A stretch of 33,388 nucleotides of DNA from Candidatus Kuenenia stuttgartensis. GTDB taxonomy: Bacteria; Planctomycetota; Planctomycetia; Pirellulales; UBA1268. Shown one piece after another: positions 7,999 through 16,586 of this stretch. Where the stretch lies: assembly GCA_945873085.1 (NCBI GenBank), contig CAMCCR010000010.1:1-33388 (forward strand), written 5' to 3'. Every line of letters begins with the position of its first letter. Position 1 is the stretch's first letter. The translations under genes and the position numbers were made by a program. The notes beneath the pieces were generated by a model. It was not told where the DNA came from, searched no databases, and saw only the letters and a program-made list of their open reading frames with translations.

Positions 7999-10583
7999 GT
8001 GTCGTTCTCCATGGTGTGGCGATCTTCGGTGGCCTGATCGGGCCCGTCTCCCGTCACCGGCGGCGGCTCAACCGAAAACGTCTCGCGGAAGCGGAGGTAG
8101 AGGAAGGAGCCGAGGAGGAGGAGAACTCCGAGGATCAGGAAGGCGACGATCCGGTAGAAGGAATCGAGGCTGTCGAGGTCGCTGGTGAACACCTTCACCG
8201 CGACGGTTGCAAACAGGGCGAGGCCGCAGTAGCGGAGGGCGGAGAGTCGGTAGCGGATGCCGACCACGAGGAAGGCGAGGGCGAAAAGCGCCCAGGTGAT
8301 CGACACGCCGCCAGCCCGGAGACCTGGGGCGACGTTGGCCAGGTACGAATTGACCTCGAGCGTGCTCCAGGTGAGAAGCGTGGCGATGGCGGCGACGGCA
8401 GACGCCTGCTGGAGCGTGGCGAGCGGCTTGCGGGTGGTCGCCAGGGCCGTGATCGCCACGAGGAACCCGGTCACCGCCCCGAAATCGACCAGCCGCATCA
8501 GCGCATCATGACCAGACCATGCTCCGGCGTAGACGAGGTCTTCGCGCAGCCCCCACGACGGCAGATCCCACAGGCAGAGCTTGAGGAGCACGGCAGCAAC
8601 CGCGGCGACGAAGAGGGGAATCCCGATCGCCTCCCCCCAACCCCGGATCCGGCTGAAGAGGAACATCGCCCCGCCGATCCAGAGGATCGTGAGCATCGGG
8701 AGCCGCAGCGGCGTGTGGAGGAAGCCGACGGTGCGGTCGACCTCGAGATGGAGGTAGATGACCGTCATCGCGACGATCGCGGCCACCGCGACCTCGGCAA
8801 ACGAGGGGAATGGAACAGCCTCGATGTCGTTGCCCGCCACGATCGGCAGATCGCCCTCGGCCAAGCCGGCCGCTTCAGCGGCGGCCGCGCGCCTGAAGAA
8901 CCAGGCCGCAATCCCGAGGCTCGCGATCGGGATCCCGAAGGAGATAATCCGGCCGAGGAGCGTGACGGCGAACTCGCCCAACGGCATGTCATCGACCGCG
9001 CTGCCGGGCCGGAACGTGCGACCGAGGTCGAGGACAAAGAACCGGCAGAGGACGAGCCCCAAGACGGCGCTGGCGGCGAGCCGCAGGAACCGGCTTCCGA
9101 GCCGTTCGGCCATCCAGAGCATGATCACCGCCTGAATCGCCCAGCTCGCGGTCACCCACTGGCGGGAGAGGACGAGCGGCATCGTGATCGTGACGAAGAA
9201 CGACGCGAGGCCGAGGAAGGAGACGACGAGTTCGCGGTCGACGATTCTGCGGGCAAGGACGATCCAGACGTGGGCTGCATAGAAAGCAGCCATCGCCACG
9301 GCGAGGAGGGCGACCGGCTGACGGCCGTACGTCGCGGCGTACGCCTGATCGATCATCCGGCCTCCGACGGTGAAGAACACGGCGGCGTTGAGGAACAGGG
9401 CGAGGAGATCGAAGAGATCGGCCTTCACCCCACGGACGATCTTGAAGAGGAACGTGGCGGTCGAGAAGAGAACGAAGTACCCGACGAGGAACGGGAACAC
9501 GTCCCAGAATCGCTCCGGGCTGTAGAGGCCCGTTCGTTGGATCGCCGGGATGACGAGCCCCCAGGTGCCGACGAAGGCGAGCATGTTCACCAGCGGCCAG
9601 TTCTTCCGGAAGCAGAGGCCGAGGACACCGCAGCCGAGAATGAGCAGGTAGGTGAACAACGGCGTGAGGCTCGTCGGCGTCGACTCGAGCATGAACGGCG
9701 TCGCGTAGCCGCCGATGATCCCGAGCACGGCGACGAGCATCGAGTCGAAGGCGACGGCGATCCCACCAGCCAGGACCGTGACGAGCACCATCAAGGCGAA
9801 AGCGGGAACGGCATCGACGAGATCGAACATCTGGTGCGCGGCAAAGACCGCGAAGTAGAGGGCGGCCAGTCCCCCTCCGAGCAGACCCTGGCCGAGGGCG
9901 TGGTAGCGGCGGCCGAGGAGCCGGGTGCCGCCGACGAGCATCCCGAGGCCTGTGATCACCGTCAGGCCGACGCGGGCGGCGGGCCCCAGATAGCCGTTGT
10001 CGATCGAATACTTCAGAAAGAAGCCGATGCCGAAGAGGAGCGTGATCACGCCGATCCGCAGGAGCCACTGGCTGGCGACGGCAAACTCCGGCGACACCCC
10101 CTTCGGCACATGCTCCTCGCCGACGATGATCCAGTTCCAGATTTTCCCGAGCGTCTCCTCGGCGGCCTTTTCAAATGGGCTTTGCTGCCGCGGTGGCGGC
10201 GGGGTCCGTGTCGTGCGGGAAGGGGGAGCGGGACGCCCGGCATCGGCCGACCGATCGTTGGAGGCAAGCCGTTGGGCCGCCGTCGTCTCCCTCGCCTTTT
10301 CCAAGGGGAGGGTCGGTGGCTGCCGCGGGAGGTCAGCGGAGATCTCGTTGATTGGCCGGGGCACCGGAAGCGGGGGGGGCGTCCAGCGGGATCGCTCTTC
10401 GATGTCGGCCGGTGCATCGGGCACGGCCGCCGGCAACTGCCCCAAGGCATCGAGCCGTTTTGAAAACCTCTGGAAGGCGGCTTTCTGTTCCTTTTCGAGC
10501 CGCCACACCGCCAGCAGAGCCAGAAACGGCGCGAGGGCCCAGCAGAGCACGAGGATGCCACCGAAAAACACCAAGAGTTCCAT
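7995..10583 (-). CDS. DUF2339 family multi-pass membrane protein
   Basis: An 862-residue protein. One N-terminal helix ([20 protein letters not shown]) is followed by a hydrophilic Pro/Arg-rich linker of about 120 residues with a likely coiled part ([20 protein letters not shown]). A DUF2339 core then begins with [19 protein letters not shown] and continues through many membrane helices to about residue 830. It has a good Shine-Dalgarno, GGGAGG, five bases before the ATG. It is the first gene of a two-gene unit with DUF3999. DUF2339 proteins are very large predicted membrane proteins without a defined biochemical role; the conserved pairing suggests a single membrane complex. Confidence 0.88.
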   Translation of the reverse strand: MELLVFFGGILVLCWALAPFLALLAVWRLEKEQKAAFQRFSKRLDALGQLPAAVPDAPADIEERSRWTPPPLPVPRPINEISADLPRQPPTLPLEKARETTAAQRLASNDRSADAGRPAPPSRTTRTPPPPRQQSPFEKAAEETLGKIWNWIIVGEEHVPKGVSPEFAVASQWLLRIGVITLLFGIGFFLKYSIDNGYLGPAARVGLTVITGLGMLVGGTRLLGRRYHALGQGLLGGGLAALYFAVFAAHQMFDLVDAVPAFALMVLVTVLAGGIAVAFDSMLVAVLGIIGGYATPFMLESTPTSLTPLFTYLLILGCGVLGLCFRKNWPLVNMLAFVGTWGLVIPAIQRTGLYSPERFWDVFPFLVGYFVLFSTATFLFKIVRGVKADLFDLLALFLNAAVFFTVGGRMIDQAYAATYGRQPVALLAVAMAAFYAAHVWIVLARRIVDRELVVSFLGLASFFVTITMPLVLSRQWVTASWAIQAVIMLWMAERLGSRFLRLAASAVLGLVLCRFFVLDLGRTFRPGSAVDDMPLGEFAVTLLGRIISFGIPIASLGIAAWFFRRAAAAEAAGLAEGDLPIVAGNDIEAVPFPSFAEVAVAAIVAMTVIYLHLEVDRTVGFLHTPLRLPMLTILWIGGAMFLFSRIRGWGEAIGIPLFVAAVAAVLLKLCLWDLPSWGLREDLVYAGAWSGHDALMRLVDFGAVTGFLVAITALATTRKPLATLQQASAVAAIATLLTWSTLEVNSYLANVAPGLRAGGVSITWALFALAFLVVGIRYRLSALRYCGLALFATVAVKVFTSDLDSLDSFYRIVAFLILGVLLLLGSFLYLRFRETFSVEPPPVTGDGPDQATEDRHTMENDT

Positions 10584-10817
10584 GCCAACCTCCCCGCACC
10601 GGGACGCTCACGACACTGTCACCGTGGAAGAGGGCGACGCCCTCGATGGAATGTCACGCGGACCTTTTTTTCGATCCCGCCGCGCTCCCCCCCAACCGAA
10701 GTCACCCGCCGCACCTGCCGGCCCCCGCCCAGGATGCTACGCTTGAAGGCCCCTTCCAGCACGGAAAATCACCGCTGCCCCCGTGAGCCTGGCTCCCCGA
10801 CAGAGTATTCCCCAGCC

Positions 10818-12053
10818 ATGAGCCTCCCCCTCCTCCGCGCCTCCGAGCACCTTCACGACGTCAAGTACGAGATCCGCGGAGCGCTGGCACGCCGGGCCGA
10901 GCAGCTCGAACGGGCCGGGCATGAGATCGTCAAGCTGAACATCGGCAATCCCGGCGCCTTCGGCTTCCGGATGCCCGAATCGATGCGCCGGGCAATCGTG
11001 GAGAACCTCCACCAGGCCGATCCCTACTCGCACCAGAAGGGGATCTTCCCGGCCCGTGAGGCGGTGGTCATGCAGCAGCAGACCCGGGGGGTGATGGATG
11101 TCACCGCCGACGAGGTGTTCATCGGCAACGGCGTCTCCGAGCTGATCATGATCGCCATGCGGGCGCTCCTGAATCCCGGCGACGAGGTCCTCGTTCCCAG
11201 CCCCGACTATCCGCTTTGGACGGCGTCGGTCGTGATCCATGGGGCGAAGGCGGTCCACTACCCCTGCCGGCCGGAAAACGGCTTCGTGCCCGATCCCGCC
11301 GAGGTGGCGAAGCTCGTCACCGAGCGGACGCGGGCGATCGTCATCATCAATCCCAACAATCCCACCGGCGCCGTCTATCCGCGCGAGGTTCTCGCCGGGC
11401 TCGCGGCGATCGCCGAGAAGCACCATCTCGTGGCTTGTGCCGACGAGATCTACGACGAGATGCTCTACGGCGATGCCACGTTTGTGCCGCTGGCCGCTCT
11501 CGCCCGACACACGCTCTGCCTCACCTTCGGCGGGCTCTCGAAGATCTACCGGGCCTGTGGCCTGCGGGTGGGGTGGATGAGTGTGTCCGGCGAGCGCGAG
11601 CATGCCCGCGACTACCTCCAGGCGGTCGAGCTCCTCGCGTCGCTGCGGCTCTGCTCGAACGTGCCTGGCCAGTACGCGGTGCAGACCGCCCTCGGCGGCC
11701 ACCAGTCGATCTTCGATCTCACCCGTCCCGGCGGCCGCCTCCATGCCACCCGCGCGGCGCTCCTCGACGCCGTGGCCAAGAGCCGGTTCCTCGCGATTCA
11801 AGCCCCCGACGGGGCGATGTACGGATTTGTTCGCGTCCGCACCGACAGACTCGGGGCTGCGGGGGCTGACTTCTCCGATCAGGCCTTTGCGCTCGATCTC
11901 CTCGAGCGGAAGCATGTGCTTGTGGCGCCGGGATCGAGCTTCAACGTCCCCTACCGCGACCACTTCCGCGTCACGCTCCTCCCCGACGCAGCGCTCATGG
12001 CCGATGTCTTCGCGCGGATCGAGAGCCTGCTCGAGGAATATGCCGAGGCATGA
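10818..12053 (+). CDS. alaA: Class I/II PLP aminotransferase, AlaA-type (alanine aminotransferase)
   Basis: A 411-residue fold-type I aminotransferase, likely interconverting pyruvate plus glutamate with alanine plus 2-oxoglutarate. Features: substrate-binding NIGNPGAFGF (41-50), ring-stacking Tyr in SPDYPLW (about 128-134), INPNNPTG (about 176-183), PLP-contacting Asp in CADEIYDEM (about 207-215), Schiff-base Lys in GGLSKIYRACG (Lys about 242) and the carboxylate-binding Arg in FRVTLLP near the C-terminus. The SKIYRACGLRVGW block resembles AlaA/YfbQ more than aspartate aminotransferase. The ATG at 10818 is chosen because an in-frame ATG at 10734 would add 28 non-conserved, polar residues. 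Its stop faces rtcA's stop across 12 bases. The substrate is inferred from family similarity only. Confidence 0.85.
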   Translation: MSLPLLRASEHLHDVKYEIRGALARRAEQLERAGHEIVKLNIGNPGAFGFRMPESMRRAIVENLHQADPYSHQKGIFPAREAVVMQQQTRGVMDVTADEVFIGNGVSELIMIAMRALLNPGDEVLVPSPDYPLWTASVVIHGAKAVHYPCRPENGFVPDPAEVAKLVTERTRAIVIINPNNPTGAVYPREVLAGLAAIAEKHHLVACADEIYDEMLYGDATFVPLAALARHTLCLTFGGLSKIYRACGLRVGWMSVSGEREHARDYLQAVELLASLRLCSNVPGQYAVQTALGGHQSIFDLTRPGGRLHATRAALLDAVAKSRFLAIQAPDGAMYGFVRVRTDRLGAAGADFSDQAFALDLLERKHVLVAPGSSFNVPYRDHFRVTLLPDAALMADVFARIESLLEEYAEA

Positions 12054-12065
12054 ACGCCGGCGCGA

Positions 12066-13154
12066 TCAGCGCGGAGGGCTGACGCGCACCAGGCAGGTGC
12101 GGCCGTCGGGCTCGGGAGCGACCTCGATCCGCACGCCGAGGAACTGCCGCAGGATTTCGATGTGGGTCGTGGCATGCCGTGAGAGGGGCCCGGTGCGAAA
12201 GGCTCCTCCCCGGGCCTTCCCGGAGTCTTCCGGCCGCCACGCGGAGATCCCCAACGGGAGAAGGAGCTGATCGGCGAGGTGACACCCGACCGGCGTTCCG
12301 AGGGCGAGATGGTCGCGAACCTCCCCGACCAACTCGTCGGCGACGCGCTCGGCGCTCGTCCCGGTGCGACCGAAGGCCGTGAACCGCTCCGTGAGCCCGG
12401 TGGCTTCGATCTCCACCTCGACAACGTTCCCCGGCCCGTGCGCGTCGACGGTGTCGGTCTGGCCGCAGGCACGGTCCCAGGAGAGTCGTTCGAGGACACG
12501 TCGCACCTCGCGCTCGCCGATCCGCTCCGGCAGGTTGCTGACCAGCGCCCGCACCCGCCGCGCAATCACGTCGCCGCGCTCGAGCAGATCGAAGCCGACA
12601 AGACCGCCCCTGGGCTCCACGCTGACAGAGAATCGCCCGCCGCCGGCGGGGAAAAACCCGTAGCGCTCGAGCGTGGCGGTGACCCCCGGGCCCATCCTCC
12701 GCACCAGCGGCAGGTAGACCCGGTCGAGGAAGTCGAACGTCGGCGCCCAGGGGTTGTGGGTGCCCCCCTCGATCGTCACGGTCGACGGCCCTGGTGCCAC
12801 GAGGAGCGCCGGGAGGATCGTCTGGAGCACGAGCGTGCCGCTGCCGGCGGTGCCGATGCTGAAGGCGTGCGATCCTGTCCGGATCGACCCCGGAGTGAAG
12901 GCGATCCGCCCGGAGCCGATCGTGGCCCCTTCGACCTCCGCGCCACTGATCGCCACCGCCGCCTCGACGGCCGTGAGGTGGGCGCGCATCAGCCCGGGCT
13001 TGTCGCGCCCGGCCCGGATCCGCCCGATGATCACCGGCCGGCCGGTGACCATCGCGAGCGCCAGCGACGAGCGGAGGATCTGACCGCCCCCTTCCCCCTG
13101 CGCACCGTCGACTTGAATCGTCGCTCCGGCTTCGCGAGCCTCATCGTCAGTCAT
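12066..13154 (-). CDS. rtcA: RNA 3'-terminal phosphate cyclase
   Basis: A 362-residue enzyme that converts RNA 3'-phosphate ends to 2',3'-cyclic phosphates using ATP, feeding RtcB ligase. The signature GAQGEGGGQILRSSLALA is near residues 17-34, followed by IRAGRDKPGLMRAHL, the core GTAGSGTLVLQTILPALL and the EGGTHNPWAPTFDFL segment. The C-terminal SRHATTHIEILRQFLG holds the likely nucleophilic His. The start is placed at 13154, because the ATG at 13190 adds 12 non-conserved residues inside rtcB. With 13154 the gene overlaps the rtcB stop by eight bases, a typical coupled rtcB-rtcA arrangement. Expression is probably controlled from the sigma-54 promoter upstream of rtcB. Confidence 0.95.
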   Translation of the reverse strand: MTDDEAREAGATIQVDGAQGEGGGQILRSSLALAMVTGRPVIIGRIRAGRDKPGLMRAHLTAVEAAVAISGAEVEGATIGSGRIAFTPGSIRTGSHAFSIGTAGSGTLVLQTILPALLVAPGPSTVTIEGGTHNPWAPTFDFLDRVYLPLVRRMGPGVTATLERYGFFPAGGGRFSVSVEPRGGLVGFDLLERGDVIARRVRALVSNLPERIGEREVRRVLERLSWDRACGQTDTVDAHGPGNVVEVEIEATGLTERFTAFGRTGTSAERVADELVGEVRDHLALGTPVGCHLADQLLLPLGISAWRPEDSGKARGGAFRTGPLSRHATTHIEILRQFLGVRIEVAPEPDGRTCLVRVSPPR

Positions 13155-14628
13155 CGGCCTTGTCTCCGTCCTTGATGACAAACCGGGCACGCAGCCGGGC
13201 CACTTCGCTCGCCAATCCGGCCAGCTTCACGCTCTTGAGCACCTCGTCGAAATCCTTGTAGGCCGCTGGCGCCTCATCGCGCGGATACTGTCGGCAGTTG
13301 CTGAGGATGTCGTGCTCGGCAAACGACTGGTCAACGGCAGCCTGATCGAGCGAGCGTATCGCCGCCTTCCGCCCCAAGGCCCGGCCGGCGCCGTGGTTGA
13401 CGCTGTGGCACGACGCCGCGGCCCCGGGATCGGCCACCATGACGCACGACCCGGCCTGCGGATTTCCCGGCAGGAGGATCGGATGGCCGATGTCGGCGTA
13501 CCGGGTGCCGGCAAGGGCGTGATGACCGGCCGGGAAGGCACGCGTCGCCCCCTTGCGGTGGACCCACGCCGGCTGGCCGGCGACGACCTCGCGGCGGGCG
13601 ATGTTGTGGCTGATGAAATAGACCAGCTGCCCCTCGATCCCGGGAATCACCTCGCGGAAGGCCTCGAGGACGAGGGCGTTGATGAGGAGATGGTTGAGCG
13701 TGGCGAAGTTGGCGCCCAGCGCCATGTCGTCGAGATAGGCGTCAGCCTCGGGTGTTCCCAGCGGCGCGTAGACGAGCTCCTTGTCACCCCCGGGGAGCGG
13801 GATGTCCCACCGCGCGAAGCGCTCCTGGAGGTCGCGAAACTGCCCCGTGGCCAGCGTATGCCCCAGCCCACGCGATCCGCAGTGGGAGAGGAACGCCACC
13901 TTACGGTCTTGGAGCCCGAAGACATCGGCCGCGCGCCGGGCGCGGGCGTCATCGGCCACGTGGACCACCTCACACTCGCCGAAATGATTGCCGCCACCGT
14001 AGGAGCCGAGCTGGGCGATCTTCGCATGGAAATTGTTGATGCTGCCTCGATCGAGATGACGCTCGAGCCGGGCACCAAGGGCGCCGCTCGTGCCATCGTG
14101 GCCGTCGTGGCGGGCATCCTCGCAGCGCGACGCCCACTCCGGCGGGATGCCGAGGTCGGCGCAGACTTCCTCAGAGGCCCCTTCCACGAGGAGCCGCCGG
14201 CCGCTGTCGGTTGACACCTCACGCCCCTTCTTCACATGCCGCTGCCCGCGGCCGGCGCCGGTGGGGATCCGGTCGCAGACGGCCGTGATCAGGGCCCGGC
14301 GGACGGTCTTGTCGGCGATCGCCTCCTCCGGAAGATCGAGCTGGAGCAGGCTCATCGAGCACTTGATGTCGACCCCGACAGGCCCGGGATAGACGTGCGT
14401 CGGCGAGACGAGGACGCAGCCGACCGGGGCCCCATAACCGCAGTGGCCGTCGGGGTTGAGGATGAGGTCGGTGACGCCGGGGGCAAGGCGGGAATTGACC
14501 GACTGCTGAAGGCAGATGGCGTCAAACGAGGCGCGGATCGCCGGCGTGCCGATCACGGTGATCGGCTTCGTCGCGGCTCCAGTGGGGAGGATTCCGGTGG
14601 CAACGCCTGTGGAAATGATCTCGTGCAT
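13147..14628 (-). CDS. rtcB: RNA-splicing ligase RtcB
   Basis: A 493-residue Mn/GTP-dependent ligase joining 2',3'-cyclic phosphate or 3'-phosphate RNA ends to 5'-OH ends. Metal ligands are visible as Asp and Cys in GVDIKCSM (about residues 88-95) and His in SYGGGNHFGECEVV (about 215-228). SHCGSRGLGH and YFISHNIARREVV hold further conserved His residues. The probable guanylated His is in SVNHGAGRALGRKAA near residue 410. The GVDIKC form and the longer length differ from E. coli RtcB and resemble the second RtcB type in bacterial genomes. The start ATG has only a weak GGAAG upstream. It is the first gene of the rtcBA unit, divergent from rtcR. Confidence 0.95.
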   Translation of the reverse strand: MHEIISTGVATGILPTGAATKPITVIGTPAIRASFDAICLQQSVNSRLAPGVTDLILNPDGHCGYGAPVGCVLVSPTHVYPGPVGVDIKCSMSLLQLDLPEEAIADKTVRRALITAVCDRIPTGAGRGQRHVKKGREVSTDSGRRLLVEGASEEVCADLGIPPEWASRCEDARHDGHDGTSGALGARLERHLDRGSINNFHAKIAQLGSYGGGNHFGECEVVHVADDARARRAADVFGLQDRKVAFLSHCGSRGLGHTLATGQFRDLQERFARWDIPLPGGDKELVYAPLGTPEADAYLDDMALGANFATLNHLLINALVLEAFREVIPGIEGQLVYFISHNIARREVVAGQPAWVHRKGATRAFPAGHHALAGTRYADIGHPILLPGNPQAGSCVMVADPGAAASCHSVNHGAGRALGRKAAIRSLDQAAVDQSFAEHDILSNCRQYPRDEAPAAYKDFDEVLKSVKLAGLASEVARLRARFVIKDGDKADD

Positions 14629-14665
14629 GGGACTGGCTTCCGAAAGGAGGGGACTGACCGGGGCA

Positions 14666-14735
14666 TTCTCCGCCGCCAGGCATCGAACTGGCTGCCGACC
14701 GGGTCGATCGCCAACGACGGGCGACTGGCGGAGAA
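14666..14735 (-). repeat. Inverted repeat in the predicted rtcB leader
   Basis: The sequence at 14725-14735 (CTGGCGGAGAA) is complementary to 14666-14679 (TTCTCCGCCGCCAG, with three extra bases). They are separated by 45 bases. If transcription starts near 14733 from the predicted sigma-54 promoter, the first bases of the rtcBA mRNA could pair with a site about 40 bases before the rtcB start codon. The pairing is imperfect and the loop long, so it may be coincidence. Confidence 0.3.
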
Positions 14736-14742
14736 CACTCTT

Positions 14743-14758
14743 TGCACGTGCCGTGCCT
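14743..14758 (-). promoter_or_regulatory. Predicted sigma-54 (-24/-12) promoter for rtcBA
   Basis: Read on the minus strand, the site is AGGCACGGCACGTGCA. It matches the consensus TGGCACGrNNNTTGCW at 11 of 13 specified positions, including the essential GG and GC with exactly ten bases between them. It points toward rtcB and would start transcription near 14733, about 105 bases before the rtcB ATG. The adjacent divergent gene encodes RtcR, a sigma-54-dependent activator whose known target in E. coli is rtcBA. The 125 bases between the site and rtcR would hold RtcR's upstream binding sites, although I could not define them. Confidence 0.75.
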
Positions 14759-14883
14759 CGGCCCGATGCCTTTCACGATCATCCGCAAGCCAATGGATCA
14801 CAACGACTTACGCCACACACGCCACGCCTCGAGCCGCTGCTCGCCACAAGAGTTTCGATCTTCTGGACTCGTTGTTTATCTTT

Positions 14884-16494
14884 ATGTCTATGCCTTCTCA
14901 CCGCCCCACCGTCGTCGTCGGAATCCTCGGCCTCCGGCTCGACGCCGGGCAGACGGAGGAGCGTTGGACGCGGTGGCGGCCGACGGTCAGCCTGTGCCAG
15001 CACGAGGACCTCGTCGTCGATCGGCTCGAACTCGTCCATCTGCCGTCGGAGCGCGACCTCGCCGCCGTCGTGGCCGGGGACATCGGCACGGTTTCCCCGG
15101 AGACGGTCGTCACATGCCATGAAATCGGCGTCGCCGATCCCTGGGACTTCGAGGAGGTGTTTGCGTCGCTCCATGGCTTCGCCCGATCGCTCGAGTTTCG
15201 GACCGATGACGAGGACTACCTCATCCACATCACCACCGGCACGCACGTCCAGCAGATCTGCCTGTTTCTCCTCGCCGAATCGCGGCATCTCCCCGGGCGC
15301 ATCCTCCAGTGCTCCCCTCCCCGCCGCGGTCGAGCAGACGCAGGACTCTGGCGGACGATCGATCTCGACCTCTCCCGCTACGATTCGATCGCCGCCCGCT
15401 TCGCCCTCGAGCGGCGTGAAGATTTGTCGTTTCTGAAATCGGGAATCGACACCCGCAGCCCCACCTTCAATGCCCTCATCGGCCGCATCGAACGGGTCGC
15501 CGTGGCGAGCCCTTTGCCGATCCTCCTCACCGGCCCCACCGGCGCCGGGAAGTCGCACCTGGCGCGGCGGATCTATGAGCTGAAGCGCCGCCGCGAGCAG
15601 GTGCGGGGGGATTTCGTCGAGGTGAACTGCGCCACCCTCCGCGGCGATCAGGCGATGTCGGCGCTCTTCGGCCATGCCCGCGGCGCGTTCACCGGTGCCG
15701 CGGTCGCCCGGGCGGGCCTCCTCCGCGCGGCCGACCGGGGCGTGCTGTTCCTCGACGAAATCGGCGAGCTCGGGCTCGATGAACAGGCAATGCTCCTCCG
15801 GGCGATCGAGGAGCGGCGTTTTCTTCCGGTCGGCTCCGACACCGAAGTGGCAAGCGACTTCCAGCTCTTGGCGGGCACCAACGCCGATCTCCCCGCAGCC
15901 GTGGGCGCCGGCCGGTTCCGTGCCGATCTCCTCGCACGCATCGATCTGTGGACGTTCAGTCTTCCCGGCCTTGCCACCCGCCGCGAGGACATCGCACCGA
16001 ATCTCGACTACGAGCTCGAGCGGGTCGCCGCGCGGAGCGGGCGGCGGGTGACGATCAACCGTGAGGCCCGGGAACGCTTTCTCGCCTTCGCCGAGGGCCC
16101 CGATGCCCCCTGGCTCGGCAACTTCCGCGACCTCTCGGCCGCCGTCGAGCGGATGGCGACGCTCGCCCCCTCGGGCCGAATCGGGCCAGCCGATGTCGAC
16201 GAGGAGATCGACCGGCTCCGAGCCGCGTGGGAAGGGAGCGGCGCCGGCGGGGCGGCCAACGACCCCCTCGCAGCCCTGCTCCCTCGAGAGCAACTTGCCA
16301 CCCTCGACCTCTTCGATCGGCTCCAGCTCGGCGCGATCGTCGACGTCTGCCGGAAATCGCGGTCGCTCTCCGCCGCCGGCCGTGAACTGTTCGCCGTATC
16401 GCGACAGGCGAAGGCGAGCCCCAACGACGCCGACCGGCTCCGGAAATACCTCGCCCGCTTCGGCCTCACCTGGCACGACACCACCAGCTCCTGA
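14884..16494 (+). CDS. rtcR: Sigma-54-dependent transcriptional activator RtcR
   Basis: A 536-residue bacterial enhancer-binding protein. Residues 1 to about 190 form the RtcR N-terminal CARF-like sensory domain (VVVGILGLRLD at 10-20, HITTGTH at 115-121), thought to sense RNA-end ligands. The AAA+ domain has Walker A GPTGAGKS (217-224), the sigma-54-contacting loop GAFTGA (267-272), Walker B LFLDEIGEL (about 289-297) and the Arg-finger region RFRADLLARID. A C-terminal helix-turn-helix lies near 480-530 (LGAIVDVCRKSRSLSAAGREL). The start at ATG 14884 (or 14890) is set by where RtcR similarity begins; the upstream in-frame extension runs through the promoter region. It has no Shine-Dalgarno. 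It is divergent from rtcBA, its expected target. Confidence 0.94.
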   Translation: MSMPSHRPTVVVGILGLRLDAGQTEERWTRWRPTVSLCQHEDLVVDRLELVHLPSERDLAAVVAGDIGTVSPETVVTCHEIGVADPWDFEEVFASLHGFARSLEFRTDDEDYLIHITTGTHVQQICLFLLAESRHLPGRILQCSPPRRGRADAGLWRTIDLDLSRYDSIAARFALERREDLSFLKSGIDTRSPTFNALIGRIERVAVASPLPILLTGPTGAGKSHLARRIYELKRRREQVRGDFVEVNCATLRGDQAMSALFGHARGAFTGAAVARAGLLRAADRGVLFLDEIGELGLDEQAMLLRAIEERRFLPVGSDTEVASDFQLLAGTNADLPAAVGAGRFRADLLARIDLWTFSLPGLATRREDIAPNLDYELERVAARSGRRVTINREARERFLAFAEGPDAPWLGNFRDLSAAVERMATLAPSGRIGPADVDEEIDRLRAAWEGSGAGGAANDPLAALLPREQLATLDLFDRLQLGAIVDVCRKSRSLSAAGRELFAVSRQAKASPNDADRLRKYLARFGLTWHDTTSS

Positions 16495-16586
16495 CCGGCA
16501 GGCATCACAGCCAGCGAGACGCAGCGGGCCACGCTGCCACGGGTGGCCGACATGGCCGCGAAAGCAGCACCGCTCACCGGCAGCAT

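Noticed and set aside
7983-10463. 826-codon plus-strand open frame opposite DUF2339
   Set aside because: It is almost entirely Glu/Asp/Arg/His with no fold-like pattern, while the minus strand encodes a clear multi-helix membrane protein with a good ribosome-binding site.
10630-10644. Palindrome GAGGGCGACGCCCTC between DUF2339 and the aminotransferase gene
   Set aside because: Seven-base G/C-rich arms are common by chance at this GC content, and it is not clearly placed relative to a promoter.
16527-16548. GGCCAC/GTGGCC stem between the convergent rtcR and coiled-coil genes as a terminator
   Set aside because: Only six paired bases and no T-run on either strand.
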